From Adiantum capillus-veneris (taxonomy: Eukaryota; Streptophyta; Polypodiopsida; Polypodiales; Pteridaceae): 64,000 bases of DNA. The stretch lies in the NCBI GenBank assembly GCA_014529385.2, contig CM043966.1, positions 110,779,968-110,843,967 of the forward strand. Direction: 5' to 3'. This document shows positions 46,751 to 57,786 of the stretch, piece by piece. The translations under genes were made by a program, and so were the position numbers. The stretch's first letter is position 1, and each line of letters starts with the position of its first letter. The notes beneath the pieces are model-generated. The model made no database searches, was not told the DNA's origin, and worked only from the letters and a program-made list of their open reading frames with translations.

Positions 46751-48240
46751 GAATAATAAAAATCTTCTAAGAAACTTTTGATACATGTTTTGATCGTAAG
46801 TCAGCCTGACCCAAGGTGCTCTAACTCTCAGCTAACACGTGGTTAAGATGCTACTCAAATTAGTCTTGATCGGTTCGTCCATTGAACACTAACTTGCATA
46901 AATGGCTATGAGCGACACTGGCTAAGAGCCATTGTCAGGCCAAAGGTAAGACCTAACTATTGGCATTCTCTGAGTGATTGTTTTCAAGATCGAACAGACC
47001 TACCCCGGAAAGTACACATCGTCGTTACTCTTGTCATTACGGATCTCTAGAGTGTCATTTTTGCACTACATGTTTTCAGTGTGACACTCAAGTTGAGTTT
47101 TTGATAATCTTCAACTCACAGCAGTTGATCTCTACAAGGAAGTATCGATGCAGCAATCCGTTGAGACAACGTGGCTGTCCATAAGAGCAACGCTTTACAC
47201 GCATGCGTATTCTCATGCTCTTGTTCTCTCTCTCTATAGCACTACGAGTGTCTATGGACGCATTGTTTTGGGGTAAGACCCCACGGGTGCTTACTTCAAC
47301 TTTTCAATTGATTCTCATCATCCTGTACAAGGTTGACTATATTGTTTACCATTACCTGCTAGTTGAGCAGTTTCTACAAAGGGTCTTACCAAGTGGTTTG
47401 ACTTCATAGATTTTACCCAACGGGTTTGGATTGCGAAGGCAACACCCAAGGTTCCCAGTGCAATGTTGCTTAATTTTTTCACAGGTGGGAGACGTATTCC
47501 TGTGCATTTGAATACCGATAACTGAACTTTCAGTTCAATCCCCAAGGCCATGCCAAGGGCATGTCGAAACAAGTATCTTTGGGCCGTGGTGTCCAATGTA
47601 CATTATGCTCTTATGAACCCACTTGTAGGATTCGATTTGACACATGTTGTCACATGGGATACAACATGGTCCAGGGACTCAAGGAGTTCGGTTTAGCCAG
47701 TGTGGAGCAATGAATGAGGGTCCTCTTACTCTTGTCGCGGAGTATTTAGAGTTATCTCCACACACAAGTACACCTTGTACTTGCAGGATGTTCTTTTTTA
47801 ACCATCCTTACATGAGACATATTCCACATGTGGAGAATATGAGTCTCTGGACTGACACTGGCGCCCATTATTTCAAATATGTGTCACAACAAAGTCCCTA
47901 GGTGCTGGTCCCATCTATTTCCAAGACCATTTTCAGCACGACGTATCAGGAACAATTTCGGTGGCCAAAAATTATCGGATACTTAGAAAGACTTGTTAAG
48001 GTACAAGTGCTGCTAAGCAACTTTATAGATGGTTGTTTATACATATAGCAAGGCTCTAAATTGTTAATGAAAAAGTTTCATTGTTTGTACGTAGAAGTGA
48101 TCAATGTTTCACCTTCTATTATGGTTCAAACGTTTCAGCAAGACTTGCAAAAGATTTCAAATGAAAGTATTTAGTTTCTTTTTAGAACTATTTATATTCC
48201 TTTTTAATGTGTGCTAGGCGCATCACATTTGCCATAAGTA
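44145..48240 (+). other. Internal region of the third Ty3 element without recognisable genes
   Basis: Position and length correspond to gag through RNase H, but no frame longer than about 130 codons is present and I cannot align motifs. The words CAAGG and AAGGC recur often. A CT microsatellite is at 46689-46748. Confidence 0.55.
46689..46748 (+). repeat. CT microsatellite
   Basis: About 60 bp of uninterrupted CT in the eroded interior of the third Ty3 element. Confidence 0.95.
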
Positions 48241-48399
48241 TTGGCAAGGATCACCATGGATATATAGGTTCGGATCTGGTTTTTGCTAAATGCATGCACA
48301 CTAGGTGTTATGGGCCCTAGTGTTTAGCAAAGGCTGATTTGAAACGGCATGCATATTCCTCAAGTTGTGGCTTATGAAGCATTTTGCACTCTATATGCA

Positions 48400-49190
48400 G
48401 TATCTCTATGAGATTACTTTTGGGTCTACTAATCACCAATAGAGGTCATGGCTCAGTTTGGGTGTTTGTGGATTTTTCAAGATAACCACTATGGTTACTC
48501 CGGACATTGTTGATTCCTCAACAGTGTTACACGATATTGTGATTCCCATTTACCAGTCATCTGGGAAGACTGTCTGTAAACCGTGAGAAAAAACACACCT
48601 CAGTATTGTCAGTTATCCAAGGGGATACGTAGATTACAAACTGTAATCTTGTGCTGAAGGATATACAAAGTGTGTATGTTAGCACCAAGCGATCCAATCA
48701 GTAAGCATTTATTGCTCTACTTGGAGTTTGCTTACCATAAGTTAAAGCATGTTGCGACTAGGTGTAGTCTCTTCATGTATAAATCAAGTTCTCAACCTTG
48801 AACATTAGTTATGGTGGGGTTGTTTACTGCTGAAAAACAAGTCAAGGACTTCAACTTGGTTGATGAATTATGTTAGCAAGTTACTTTCATGGAAAGTGAA
48901 AAGAGGTACTCTTTAGGGTACATCTTTGTGTGATAACTCGTTTTGCATACTCATGTGTGTTCTAAATGGACTCTATACGCTATGATTGGATAGGAATCGC
49001 CAACACAAGATGGTTGCAAATGGACAACAATGTGAAAAATCAAGATGTTACTCTTGGTTTCATTGAACCTCCTGTTGAACCGTGTTCCGATCATCCATAC
49101 AGTTGGATCCATGAAGGATGCCATTATAAAAAACATTAGTGTATCATCACTCTTGTTTTCGAGGACGAAAACGCTTCTCCAAGGGGGGAG
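48400..49190 (+). pseudogene. Eroded integrase and C-terminal pol remnant
   Basis: Nucleotide traces collinear with the better-preserved element. ACTAATCACCAATAGAGGTCATG near 48431 compares with 42198 onward (integrase core). TATGGTGGGGTTGTTTA near 48810 compares with 42640 onward. AAAAACATTAGTGTATCATC near 49127 and TTTTCGAGGACGAAAACGC near 49156 compare with 43160-43230. Indels and stops interrupt every frame. Confidence 0.75.
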
Positions 49191-49193
49191 TAA

Positions 49194-49335
49194 TGTCATG
49201 CCAAGTGTAGGACCGGGCACGGCCAAGGGCCAGGACGGATATGCAGTCAAGGGGGTCCCTATATTTAGAAGTCCAAGGGCCTATATAGGGCAAGGCTGGG
49301 TGGTGATGAGCATGTTCAGTTCCCCTGCCCTTTCA
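49194..49335 (+). repeat. 3' LTR of the third Ty3 element
   Basis: 142 bp, same ends as 43880-44021. Confidence 0.9.
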
Positions 49336-49340
49336 CTCAC

Positions 49341-51300
49341 AAGCATAAATTACGAGACCGGTTCAAGTCATGCCAAAAACAAAGATAATACAAGCATGAA
49401 TATGCAAGTATCCTCTTTCTTTATGTATAACTATATATACCATTTGCTTTATCACCTATAAATCTTAACAAGATGGTAGGAGTGTTCGAAAGGCTAAAAG
49501 TAAGTAAACTCTAGCATCGAAAATTATACAGTGCTATCATCCAAAAGAAAAAAGCTCACATCTTAGTGTTTATTACCCTTCACATTGATTGGCTCATTTG
49601 TGATGATTATGAAGCTCTAAAGAGAGACTCAAGAAAGGAAAGACTCTGCAAAGAGGGGCAAAGCAAAAGAGATTGTCAATGTAATACTGGAAAAATGTTG
49701 AGGCACTCATACAATTGCTAATTGGCCAACCAAATATCAACTCATTAATAATCATCAAAATATTTCTATGTGGGCTAGAGCCTTAGAAGCGTTGTAGCAG
49801 ATTGTGATATACTAAACAACAATGATTTCAATGAAATGCTTCACACAAAGGTGAGAGAAAGATTTATTAAGAAATTTAAAATTTTGAAGGTGATGATACA
49901 AACTATGAAGACTCGTTAGTAAAAAAGAAAAAATTTCTATCAAGAAGAAAGACGAAGCAAATAAAAAAAAGGAGTAAAATCAGATGCAATTTCAAGAAAT
50001 TGGAACCAAAACTAGTAGGGTGGTCTTCAAAGACCCTGTTATTAAAGTTGCAGTATAACAACAACAAAAAAATTGCATTTGTTGTGGGAAAATGAATGGA
50101 GGCAAGGAACCACTTGTAAAGCTTGGGGTAAGCATAGAACAGTTTAGCAAACATCAAATAATTTGGCAAGAGTGCAATAAGCCACAATAGTCTCAACCAC
50201 TAGCTTAGGTGCACGTAGTCTTATTGAGGACCTCCAAGGTCCATAACTCCAATGAATATTGAGGCTAAAGAAATATAATCTCATTATGAATAATGTCATT
50301 GTTCAATGTATCAAAGTCAAAGAAGCAATGGTTGATAATAAGGTGGAATTAATGGAAGGAGAAATCCAAAGCTACAGAGGAAGAACGATTGGATAAATTC
50401 GGCAACTTGCAAAGATACATGTGGATGTAGTGGACTAAAACTCCCTATTCTAAATGTTCAACTCTTTTGATATAATGATCGAATGGAGCTCTCCTAGATG
50501 GGGAATCTATAGTACAAATGTTACCAAAGTCAATTTGTCTCATATTGGGAAGTGCCAAATTTGGCGAAACTCCATTTTAGGTGAAAATGAAGGATCAAAG
50601 AAAAGTGCAACCTCTTGCAATTGTCATAAAAGAAAAGGTTCAAGTAGCGGGACTAACTTGTCCTAAAATGTTCATCAAAGAACATCACTCAAACAGTCCT
50701 GTTGCATCCGCTCTCGCTCTTTGGCTTTACAAAGCAACAACTCCAGCAACGTCACACCTGCCTCCCCCACAATGCAGCATCGCAATAGCAAAAAAATATC
50801 TAGCCCTTCGCGTTGGCATGCGGCATCGCTCTCTCTCTCTCTCTCCCGTCTCCCCCCCACGTGCTGGCTCCAACGTTTTTCTCATCGAAGGCATTAGAGC
50901 ATCTACACACATTCTCGTTAATGAGACCTGCTGCGAAAATTAGAAGGGTGGGAGCTTCCTTCTTCTTTCTCTTGTTGTCCATCTTCAGAAGCAATATTCA
51001 CTTTAGCTTTACTTTCCTTGAGAAATGTCATGAAAGATCATTGGTTCATGCACATGTGGTAGATAGGTGAGTTCTTGAAGCAATTCTTTGCAAGGTGTCC
51101 TAGCTTTCATAAGAGAACCCCTTTAGTTTAAAATTAGAAGAGCTTCATAAACACAGTATCAGACAATTTGGGGATTTCCCAAGTTCCAATTGTTAGAGTT
51201 TTGGCATCTCTAGTTCCAATGTGATCCCATTATTTATTTTGGCTTTCAGGTATTTACTTGGTGAGCCTAAGATACTTTTCCGAATTCTTGACGCAATGAA
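49341..51300. other. Gene-free AT-rich sequence up to the assembly gap
   Basis: No recognisable coding sequence. Frames near 50581-51070 cross a CT-rich patch (50829-50850) and look incidental. Confidence 0.55.
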
Positions 51301-51500
51301 NNNNNNNNNNNNNNNNNNNNNNNNNNNNNNNNNNNNNNNNNNNNNNNNNNNNNNNNNNNNNNNNNNNNNNNNNNNNNNNNNNNNNNNNNNNNNNNNNNNN
51401 NNNNNNNNNNNNNNNNNNNNNNNNNNNNNNNNNNNNNNNNNNNNNNNNNNNNNNNNNNNNNNNNNNNNNNNNNNNNNNNNNNNNNNNNNNNNNNNNNNNN
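51301..51500. other. Assembly gap of 200 N
   Basis: Unknown bases; the true gap size cannot be read from the sequence. Apparent frames that run through it are meaningless. Confidence 1.
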
Positions 51501-51825
51501 AAGAAGAAGAAAGATATTATAAAAATGTAGGTAACATCCCAAAACTTTTGAAGGTCTATCCGACAAATCTTTAACTTAAAAGTTGTAGACAAGACATGTG
51601 ACATTGGAACAATCCTAAGAGACCTTATATATTGGTGCAAGATGAAAAATTGCATCCTTATGAGTACACAGGGTCACTTGGTCGCACTTGAATCCATGAC
51701 CCCAGTCACGGAGGTCAAGTATCAACCAACCAAGGTAGCTCCTTTGAGAAGATGTGTAGAAACAAGTGCTAAACTTAAAGCATGTTACAAGAGATTTGAA
51801 AGATCTAACCAACAAATTCTGAACT

Positions 51826-51829
<4 letters not shown>

Positions 51830-51883
<54 letters not shown>

Positions 51884-51935
51884 TATATATAAATATATAT
51901 ATAATATATATATATATATAATATAATATATATAT
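51830..51935. repeat. AT microsatellite
   Basis: About 105 bp of (TA)n with a few slips, followed by a GA tract to about 51970. Confidence 0.95.
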
Positions 51936-52201
51936 ATATTGAGAGAGAGAGAGTGAGAGCGAGAGAAGAGATTTATACAATCTTAATCATTGGTGACCCT
52001 ATGGTGTACATGAGTTTATGCAATGGTTTGTAGGTCCACCTTAATTTCTTTATTCTGTTGTGTTAATACGATCGAATAAATTCAGAAAGTATTGAATGTT
52101 TAAAAAAACTTAATATACATTAATGTAACATCCATTGTACATTGATATTTTTTTATTGAAGCATAGGTTTGTTTAATATACTAAAAGCCATGTTCATTTT
52201 T

Positions 52202-52230
52202 ACCGTAGCAATGCGCGGGTCACATACTAG
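52202..52230 (+). mobile_element. Helitron-like 3' end
   Basis: ACCGTAGCAATGCGCGGGT, a short GC stem-loop, is followed 8 bp later by CTAG at 52227-52230. Many plant Helitrons end in GTAGCAACGCACGGG...CTAG, so the resemblance is close. The next base is C rather than the expected T, and I cannot fix the 5' end. A start near 51826 (TCAACATATATA) would give about 0.4 kb. Confidence 0.45.
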
Positions 52231-52364
52231 CTACATTTGAACAGGCTTGTCATTTCTTACATTCCGCAAAGGCTATCATTTTTCTTACAATCTTACCCTT
52301 GACTTTTGCATTTTAAATTAGATGTTTTGCAATTTTTTTTTTGAAGTGAACTAGGGAGTGACAC

Positions 52365-52915
52365 ATGGAGGCTTCCTGCGAGAGCAGTGTTTGTAGAAGG
52401 TTTGCCTAAGATTAGAGGTTACGAGTCTAGATTAATTGGCCTCAAATTGTGTTAATGGGAATTAAAGCAGGTGAAATAGTCAAAAAATGCTCTAAAATTG
52501 TAGATTTTAGAGACTAATAGTACTTTTAGTGTGCATCTTAATGGAAAGGAGATGTGCATTGTAGATACATCAACAAAGTGAAGGCCATTTTGGCTACAAA
52601 AGGATAAGTGCCAAAATGGCCTTCACTTTGTTAAGCTATGCAACAGGATGGCTTCCTGTAAGCAATGTTTGTAGAAGGTTTGCCTAAGCTTACGGGTTGC
52701 GAGTCTAGATCAATTGGTCTCAAATCGTGTTAATAGGAACTAAAGCATGTAAAAATAGTCAAAAAATGCTATAAAATTTTAGATTTTAGAGACTATTAGT
52801 ACTTTTAGTGTGCATCTTAATGGAAAGGAGATGTGCATTATAGATACATCAACAAAGTGAAGGCCATTTTGGCTAGAAAAGGACAGGTGCCAAAAGGTTC
52901 TTGACATCTTGGGTG
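52365..52915 (+). repeat. Tandem duplication, 278-bp period
   Basis: GTAGAAGGTTTGCCTAAG occurs near 52393 and 52671 and similarity continues through AACAAAGTGAAGGCCATTTTGG in both copies. The first copy ends in a 22-bp inverted repeat (AACAAAGTGAAGGCCATTTTGG and its complement) around a 17-bp spacer, 52569-52629. Divergence is roughly 10%. Confidence 0.8.
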
Positions 52916-53483
52916 AGAGAGAGAGAGAGGGGCGGAGGGGGGGAGGGAGGGCATTGCCAAGTCGAGGGAGACACACATCGCCGCTATTTGTTGATACACT
53001 GGACTACAACCATCTTCTCACATCGACACTACACAAGGGTAGAAGGAGAGGGTTACATGATGTAGAGAATTCAAGAGTTTACATCATTAGGAAAAGATTG
53101 GACCCCCTTGGGGCCATGTAAGGATTCCTAATTTTATGGGATTAAAGCTAATTTTGTAGGGGATGGAGGGAACAAAGACAATAAATAGGGCTACTTTTGT
53201 AGCTCTCTCTTTAACTTCTCTCTAGATAGGAGAGGGGGGGAAAGTAGGGAATGAGGGTGGTAAAGTAGGAGGAAGAGGGGGGATAAAGTAGGAGACAGAG
53301 GGGAGTAAAAAGAGAGAGAGGAGTAAAATTAGAGAGAAGAACCATTCTCTCTCTACCTATCACCAAACAAAGAGAGCAAGTAGTTATGACAAAATCCACT
53401 TTTCAGTTCGTGCATCAATTCACCCGAAAAAAAAGAACTTTTTATAAAATCTTCAAAATGGATCTTTTAAGCTTTCAAAAGGT

Positions 53484-53518
<35 letters not shown>

Positions 53519-53795
53519 GAAGAATCTAGCTTTTATAAGCTCCAAATCTAAAATTCCTTAGGTCCCTCTCTACATTAAGTCCAAGAATAAATAGATAATG
53601 CCACATCATCAAAATGTCCATCTAATAAAGCCTAAAAATTGAAATTTTTAAAATTTAAAAATTTCCCTCCTTTGAGCTAAAAAATTGAACCTATATATGA
53701 AAAAATATATTTTTAAGTCTTTTTATCCCAAAAATTGTCTGTTTATCCCAAAAAGTATATCTTATTAAAATTTTTCCCAATCATAACTTTTCACC
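52916..53795. other. Gene-free sequence upstream of the transposase-like gene
   Basis: AG-rich and G-rich patches (52913-52950, 53215-53350) and a TA microsatellite (53489-53516). No clear terminal inverted repeat for the downstream genes was found here. Confidence 0.5.
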
Positions 53796-56693
53796 ATGTC
53801 TCTTCGCGACATAACCAATGAATCACCTGCGCCGTCATCTACTAGGTCAACTAATGTCAGTCTGCGTCTACCGATCGAATTTGCTCCCACAAAAAAATGA
53901 CGAGAAAGCATCTCAACCAGCATCCGTACGACGGTTTCGAGGAGAAACCAATGTTGACTTGTGGCTTGATGGAGGGTTGTATCCAAAATTTCCACTCGTG
54001 GGCTGTCATCCGACATTCCGTACACTCCCAAGCTTAACCAAATATGTGGGAGAAGGAGAACGTGGTCTTCTTGGGTATTGTAAGAGATTGGACTCCAATC
54101 ATGCAGGTGCGTCGGTATATTTCCAACAACAATGTCAAGTGCTACAAATTCATTCCACAAATCTCCAACAACAACTACATTCCACAGAGAAACAACTCAA
54201 AGATCTTAAAGAGGAGATGAAATCTACAGAAACAGAGGTAACTAAGCTACAGATTGCAATGATGCACCTAAAAGCCACTCCATTTGGCATGCGTGAGCGT
54301 AAGAGGGAGTTCTCTTCCATTGAAAACTTAGCCTCTAATTAAGGGGCACGTAAGAAGTGGATCACGGCAACCAGGTATTTTTTTTAATTCACAGTGTTCA
54401 TAACTCTCAAATAATTTCCATCAATTTGTAACTCGGTTCACCTTTTGAAATAGGACATATATACAAGATGTGTGTGGAAGTTTTACACAAGAGGACCGTT
54501 GCAATCTTCTCCTAGGATGCATCTCAAAGGAAGATATACTTTACAACATAGGTTGTGAAAAGGCCAAACACATGAAAGATGCCATCACAAAGGAGATCCT
54601 AAAAAAGATCTCTAACCTTGTGTCTGAGGATGATGTCCAGAGAGCTTGTGATGAGGTTGGGATCAACACAAATACATACCATGCACTTCATGGATTGATG
54701 AAAGATGCATTACGAGAGCAAGACATCACCGAGAATTTATTTCCTATTCCACATAGGGTCCGACATGCAAAAAAACCAAACAATGATCTCGTTCGGGAAT
54801 CCCTTGGCAAATACAAACACGTTGAAGGATCTTTGGTGTACTCTTCCACGAGTGCCAAGTCACGTGGTAATATAAAGGGAGGCAATACTATTCCTAATGG
54901 GGCAAAGTCTTTTAGTTATCATCAATTCAACAATATTTTTGTTGACTTGAAACGACTACAACGAGTTATGGTTAAATTTTATGCTTTGTCTCCACAAGGT
55001 AATACAAATTGTAATGTCATTTTTTATTTGTATTGAATATCATTTAGTATAACAATTCAATTCCTGTGTTGTTTTAGTACTTGGAGAAAAGCTCATATTT
55101 ATTCTTCAGCTAGATGAATGTCAAATTGTCAAAGGACGGAGATTGGAACGTATGAGTATGACACTCATGAATGAGGCAATGTTTTTTGCAAAAGTCGATG
55201 CTATCGGTGATCATTCTCAGAAACCATCATTTAGTGTACAATCGGAAAAAGAAATATGGTGGCTAGGAGCTTTTGAAGTTCCGAAAGAAACTCATGAGGT
55301 GTTGACGTGGGTCTTCTCTATGATCCCGTGGATCACAGAGGTTATTAAGGCACAACTAGAGGGAGAAAAGCTAGCAGTAGATGGAGTAGGTACATTTGAT
55401 GTTGAGTGGCACTTAGGAGGTGATCTAAAAACAATCAAATGTATACTTGGGTGTAAACAAGGTGCTTCATCACTTCTTCCTTGTCCATATTGTGTACGAG
55501 GATACAAGGAGAGTACTCGTGTCTCCATGTCTTCAAAGAAAAATGTCAAGGGAAGTCAGGCAACAGGGTCAATGGAGGATGATGCAAGGGATTGGGTGTG
55601 CTCGGTGTTGAAGTGTCCTATCATGGAGGTCCCGAATCGGTCGAAAAAAGATAAAACATGGCATCCCATTTTCAATTTTCCACTTACAAATGTACACTTT
55701 TTCACTTTGCATGTCTTTATGCGTATATTTGATCGCTTGTTAAAGCTTCACATAGAGTACGCTTTCACAATGAAACCACTTTCCAGATCCGTGAAAGCCA
55801 TTGGAATAGTTGAAACAATTCTAAATTTGATTGGATGTCATGGTGGCAATGTTTCTATCATCGGTGAGGTGGAAAATATGCATGAAGTGCCACAAAAAGT
55901 ATCTATGAATGGTGTGAAAGCACGTAGGTTTTTCAAGAAACCAAAGATGCGAAAGGAGAGGGGTGAGGAGGATGCTCCATGGGAGCTATTGAAATCACTT
56001 TGCAAGGGTACGGCCGATCAAGATTCAAATCCCGTGCTTGTAAATCTACGTAGGCAAGTGTGGCACCACTTGGAGTTAGTGCGCCTTCAAATCATGTGGA
56101 AACCCCAAACCACGAGCGAGCAAAAAAATTTGTTCAAAGATCACATTTCGAATTTCACTAAAGCATTTGTGCAAGCGTGGGGAGAGAGCAATATCACACA
56201 CTACATGGTAAGTTACTTTGTTCATTTCAAATTTTGATGCTATACATAAATATTTATTTGATCTAAGCATTTTTTCTTGATGCAGCATATTTTGTATGCG
56301 CATGGAGCATTCTTTATGTCAAAACATGGTTCATTAGACATGTGGAGCACTCAAGGAATGGAAAAATCACATTATCGAGCCAAAGGTGTTTACTTTAAAA
56401 ATACACGTCACGGTGGTGGAACTACGAGATCTAACTACATGAAGGAGATGTTTGATTGGTTCTTTCGTTGTTCTTTGGGGAGATGTCATGCCATAGAGCA
56501 AGCGCGAAAGTCAAGGAGGTTAGGAGACAATCTCGACTTACTGCTAAAGAGAAATGGAGAAACTCCACCGGACCCCTTAATCATGCTAGGTGGTGTGAAA
56601 ATCGCCATAGAGTGGGCAAACGTTGGTTACCCAACATGTAAAACAAATGATGCTATGCAATGTAATGTTTATGTTTGTAGATGTCTTTGTTGA
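53796..56693 (+). pseudogene. Four-exon transposase-like gene of an uncharacterised family
   Basis: Proposed exons are 53796-54374, 54454-54998, 55078-56207 and 56286-56693. The introns are 79, 79 and 78 bp, all GT-AG, and every junction keeps the frame. Product is about 886 codons. A Gln-rich helical stretch (QQQCQVLQIHSTNLQQQL) in exon 1 may be a coiled coil. Three acidic motifs come in DDE-like order: FILQLDECQ (Asp at 55114), HLGGDLKTI (Asp at 55422) followed 19 residues later by a Cys pair CPYC (55482-55493), and STQGMEKSHY (Glu at 56361). I recall a similar GGD...CxxC...QGxEK layout in unnamed repeat-encoded proteins of cnidarians and mosses, but could not check. A Cys motif after the second Asp also occurs in hAT/Mutator-type transposases. 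Exon 1 has a frame slip in a run of seven A (about 53890) and a TAA at 54340; exons 2-4 are open. Confidence 0.6.
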
Positions 56694-56863
56694 GTTGCAT
56701 ATAATACTTCTCTCCATTTATCCATTTTTTGTTTTTTATATTTTGATGATATTAAGAGTTTTTTTAAGTGGCCTGGTCAAGTGTGAAGAGACCTTTTTTA
56801 AAAAAAATAGAGGGCTTTTAGAGAAGAGGGAGTCTCATTTTTAATCTTGCCCCTTCTTACACC

Positions 56864-57532
56864 ATGGCACGCACAAAGCAAACAACAAGAAAATATCAAC
56901 CTTTTTTTGCTCACCCTCACTCAACCGTCCAAGGTGCTCAAAAACCACCTTAGATATACGAACAAGAGCTCTTAGAAGAGATGGAGAGGGAATGGTCATG
57001 TGAAGAGAAACAAGATGGACAACCTTCACGCAAGAAGAAACGAGTAGTGACATCAGACACAGAAACCGAAACGAACAACGAAGCACAAAGCCCACCATGG
57101 AGCGGATAGGAGATCCCAAGAAATCATCGAGTTCCGGCTGGGAAGACATTGCCACGTGGCTTCGACGCTCTGTCGTCAGATCAGCCTAGAGGTGATCATG
57201 GGTTACTAAATAAAGAGGATTTTGAGGATGTAGATGACGAGCCAGTTGGAGCGCAGGGTGGAGTTGAAGAGCCAGTCGGAGCACATGGTGGCCTTGAAGA
57301 TGCGCAAGCTCCTCCTCGCAAGACCTCCTATAGAAAGAAAAAGTTTTTCAAGGTTCGCCCTCGCAAGGCCCATGTCCCAGATCCTACCATCCCTCAACAA
57401 CGGGCCCCTACTGTGAAGCGATGCATTCCAAAGGCTTTGCAAGAGATTCGCCACTATCAAAAAACTTCAGACCTTCTCATCCGCAAGGCACTGAGGCGGT
57501 CCGGGGCGGGCAACAAGAAGAGCAACCTCTAG
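56864..57532 (+). pseudogene. Histone H3-like reading frame: H3 tail start and alpha-N helix, no histone fold
   Basis: In one frame of 223 codons, the N terminus MARTKQTTRK matches the H3 tail (ARTKQTARK) with one change, keeping R2, K4, R8 and K9. The C terminus ALQEIRHYQKTSDLLIRK matches the H3 alpha-N segment (ALREIRRYQKSTELLIRK) at 13 of 18 positions. Between them, instead of about 37 residues, lie about 180: an acidic part (YEQELLEEMEREW), a basic patch (RKKKRVV), two similar EPVGA.GG.E repeats, and a Lys/Arg/Pro stretch (RKTSYRKKKFFKVRPRKA). The three main helices of the histone fold are absent. Two TAG codons (56951-56953 and 57107-57109) interrupt the frame, so it is decayed, or has introns I cannot see. 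It lies 170 bp after the transposase-like gene, same strand. Confidence 0.7.
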
Positions 57533-57753
57533 ACACCCTTCAAGACTCCCGTGCTGCTCAATGGGGCTGGGGCACAACACAACACAAACCAAAACAACGA
57601 ACCCACAGCCAAATCCCAACTACACAAGGGGCACCACCTAGTTTAAGAGCGAACTAGGACGCAAAAGAGGAGAATCGTTAGAGCAACCCACAAACAAGCA
57701 AGGAATTTACACTAACCCTAACACCAATGGAACACTCTCACACACTAAAACAC

Positions 57754-57786
<33 letters not shown>

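Larger units (their letters stand above)
43880..49335 (+). mobile_element. Third Ty3-type element, coding region largely eroded
   Basis: 142-bp LTRs starting TGTCAT and ending TTTCA, primer-binding site TGGTATCAGAGC at 44023-44034, polypurine tract CCAAGGGGGGAG just before 49191, perfect target duplication CTCAC (43875-43879 and 49336-49340). The LTRs resemble those at 37572 in layout, and the last 45 bp before the 3' LTR (TTTTCGAGGACGAAAACGC) are nearly the same in both. It has no open gag or pol, only traces (see 48400-49190). Eight differences between the LTRs were counted by eye (about 5-6%). Confidence 0.9.

Noticed and set aside
43880-49335. Scattered 100-130-codon frames as host exons
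   Set aside because: They lie between matched LTRs with a shared target duplication, and integrase traces explain part of the sequence.
51221-51655. Frames spanning 51301-51500
   Set aside because: They run through 200 unknown bases and cannot be read as coding.
57421-57657. Continuation of the histone fold in another frame after the H3-like segment (LQDSRAAQWGWG against the H3 alpha-2 LQEASEAYLVG)
   Set aside because: The match is too short and needs a frameshift; I treat the histone fold as absent.
57695-57725. ACCCTAACACC as an interstitial telomere
   Set aside because: Only a single partial unit occurs, with no tandem copies.
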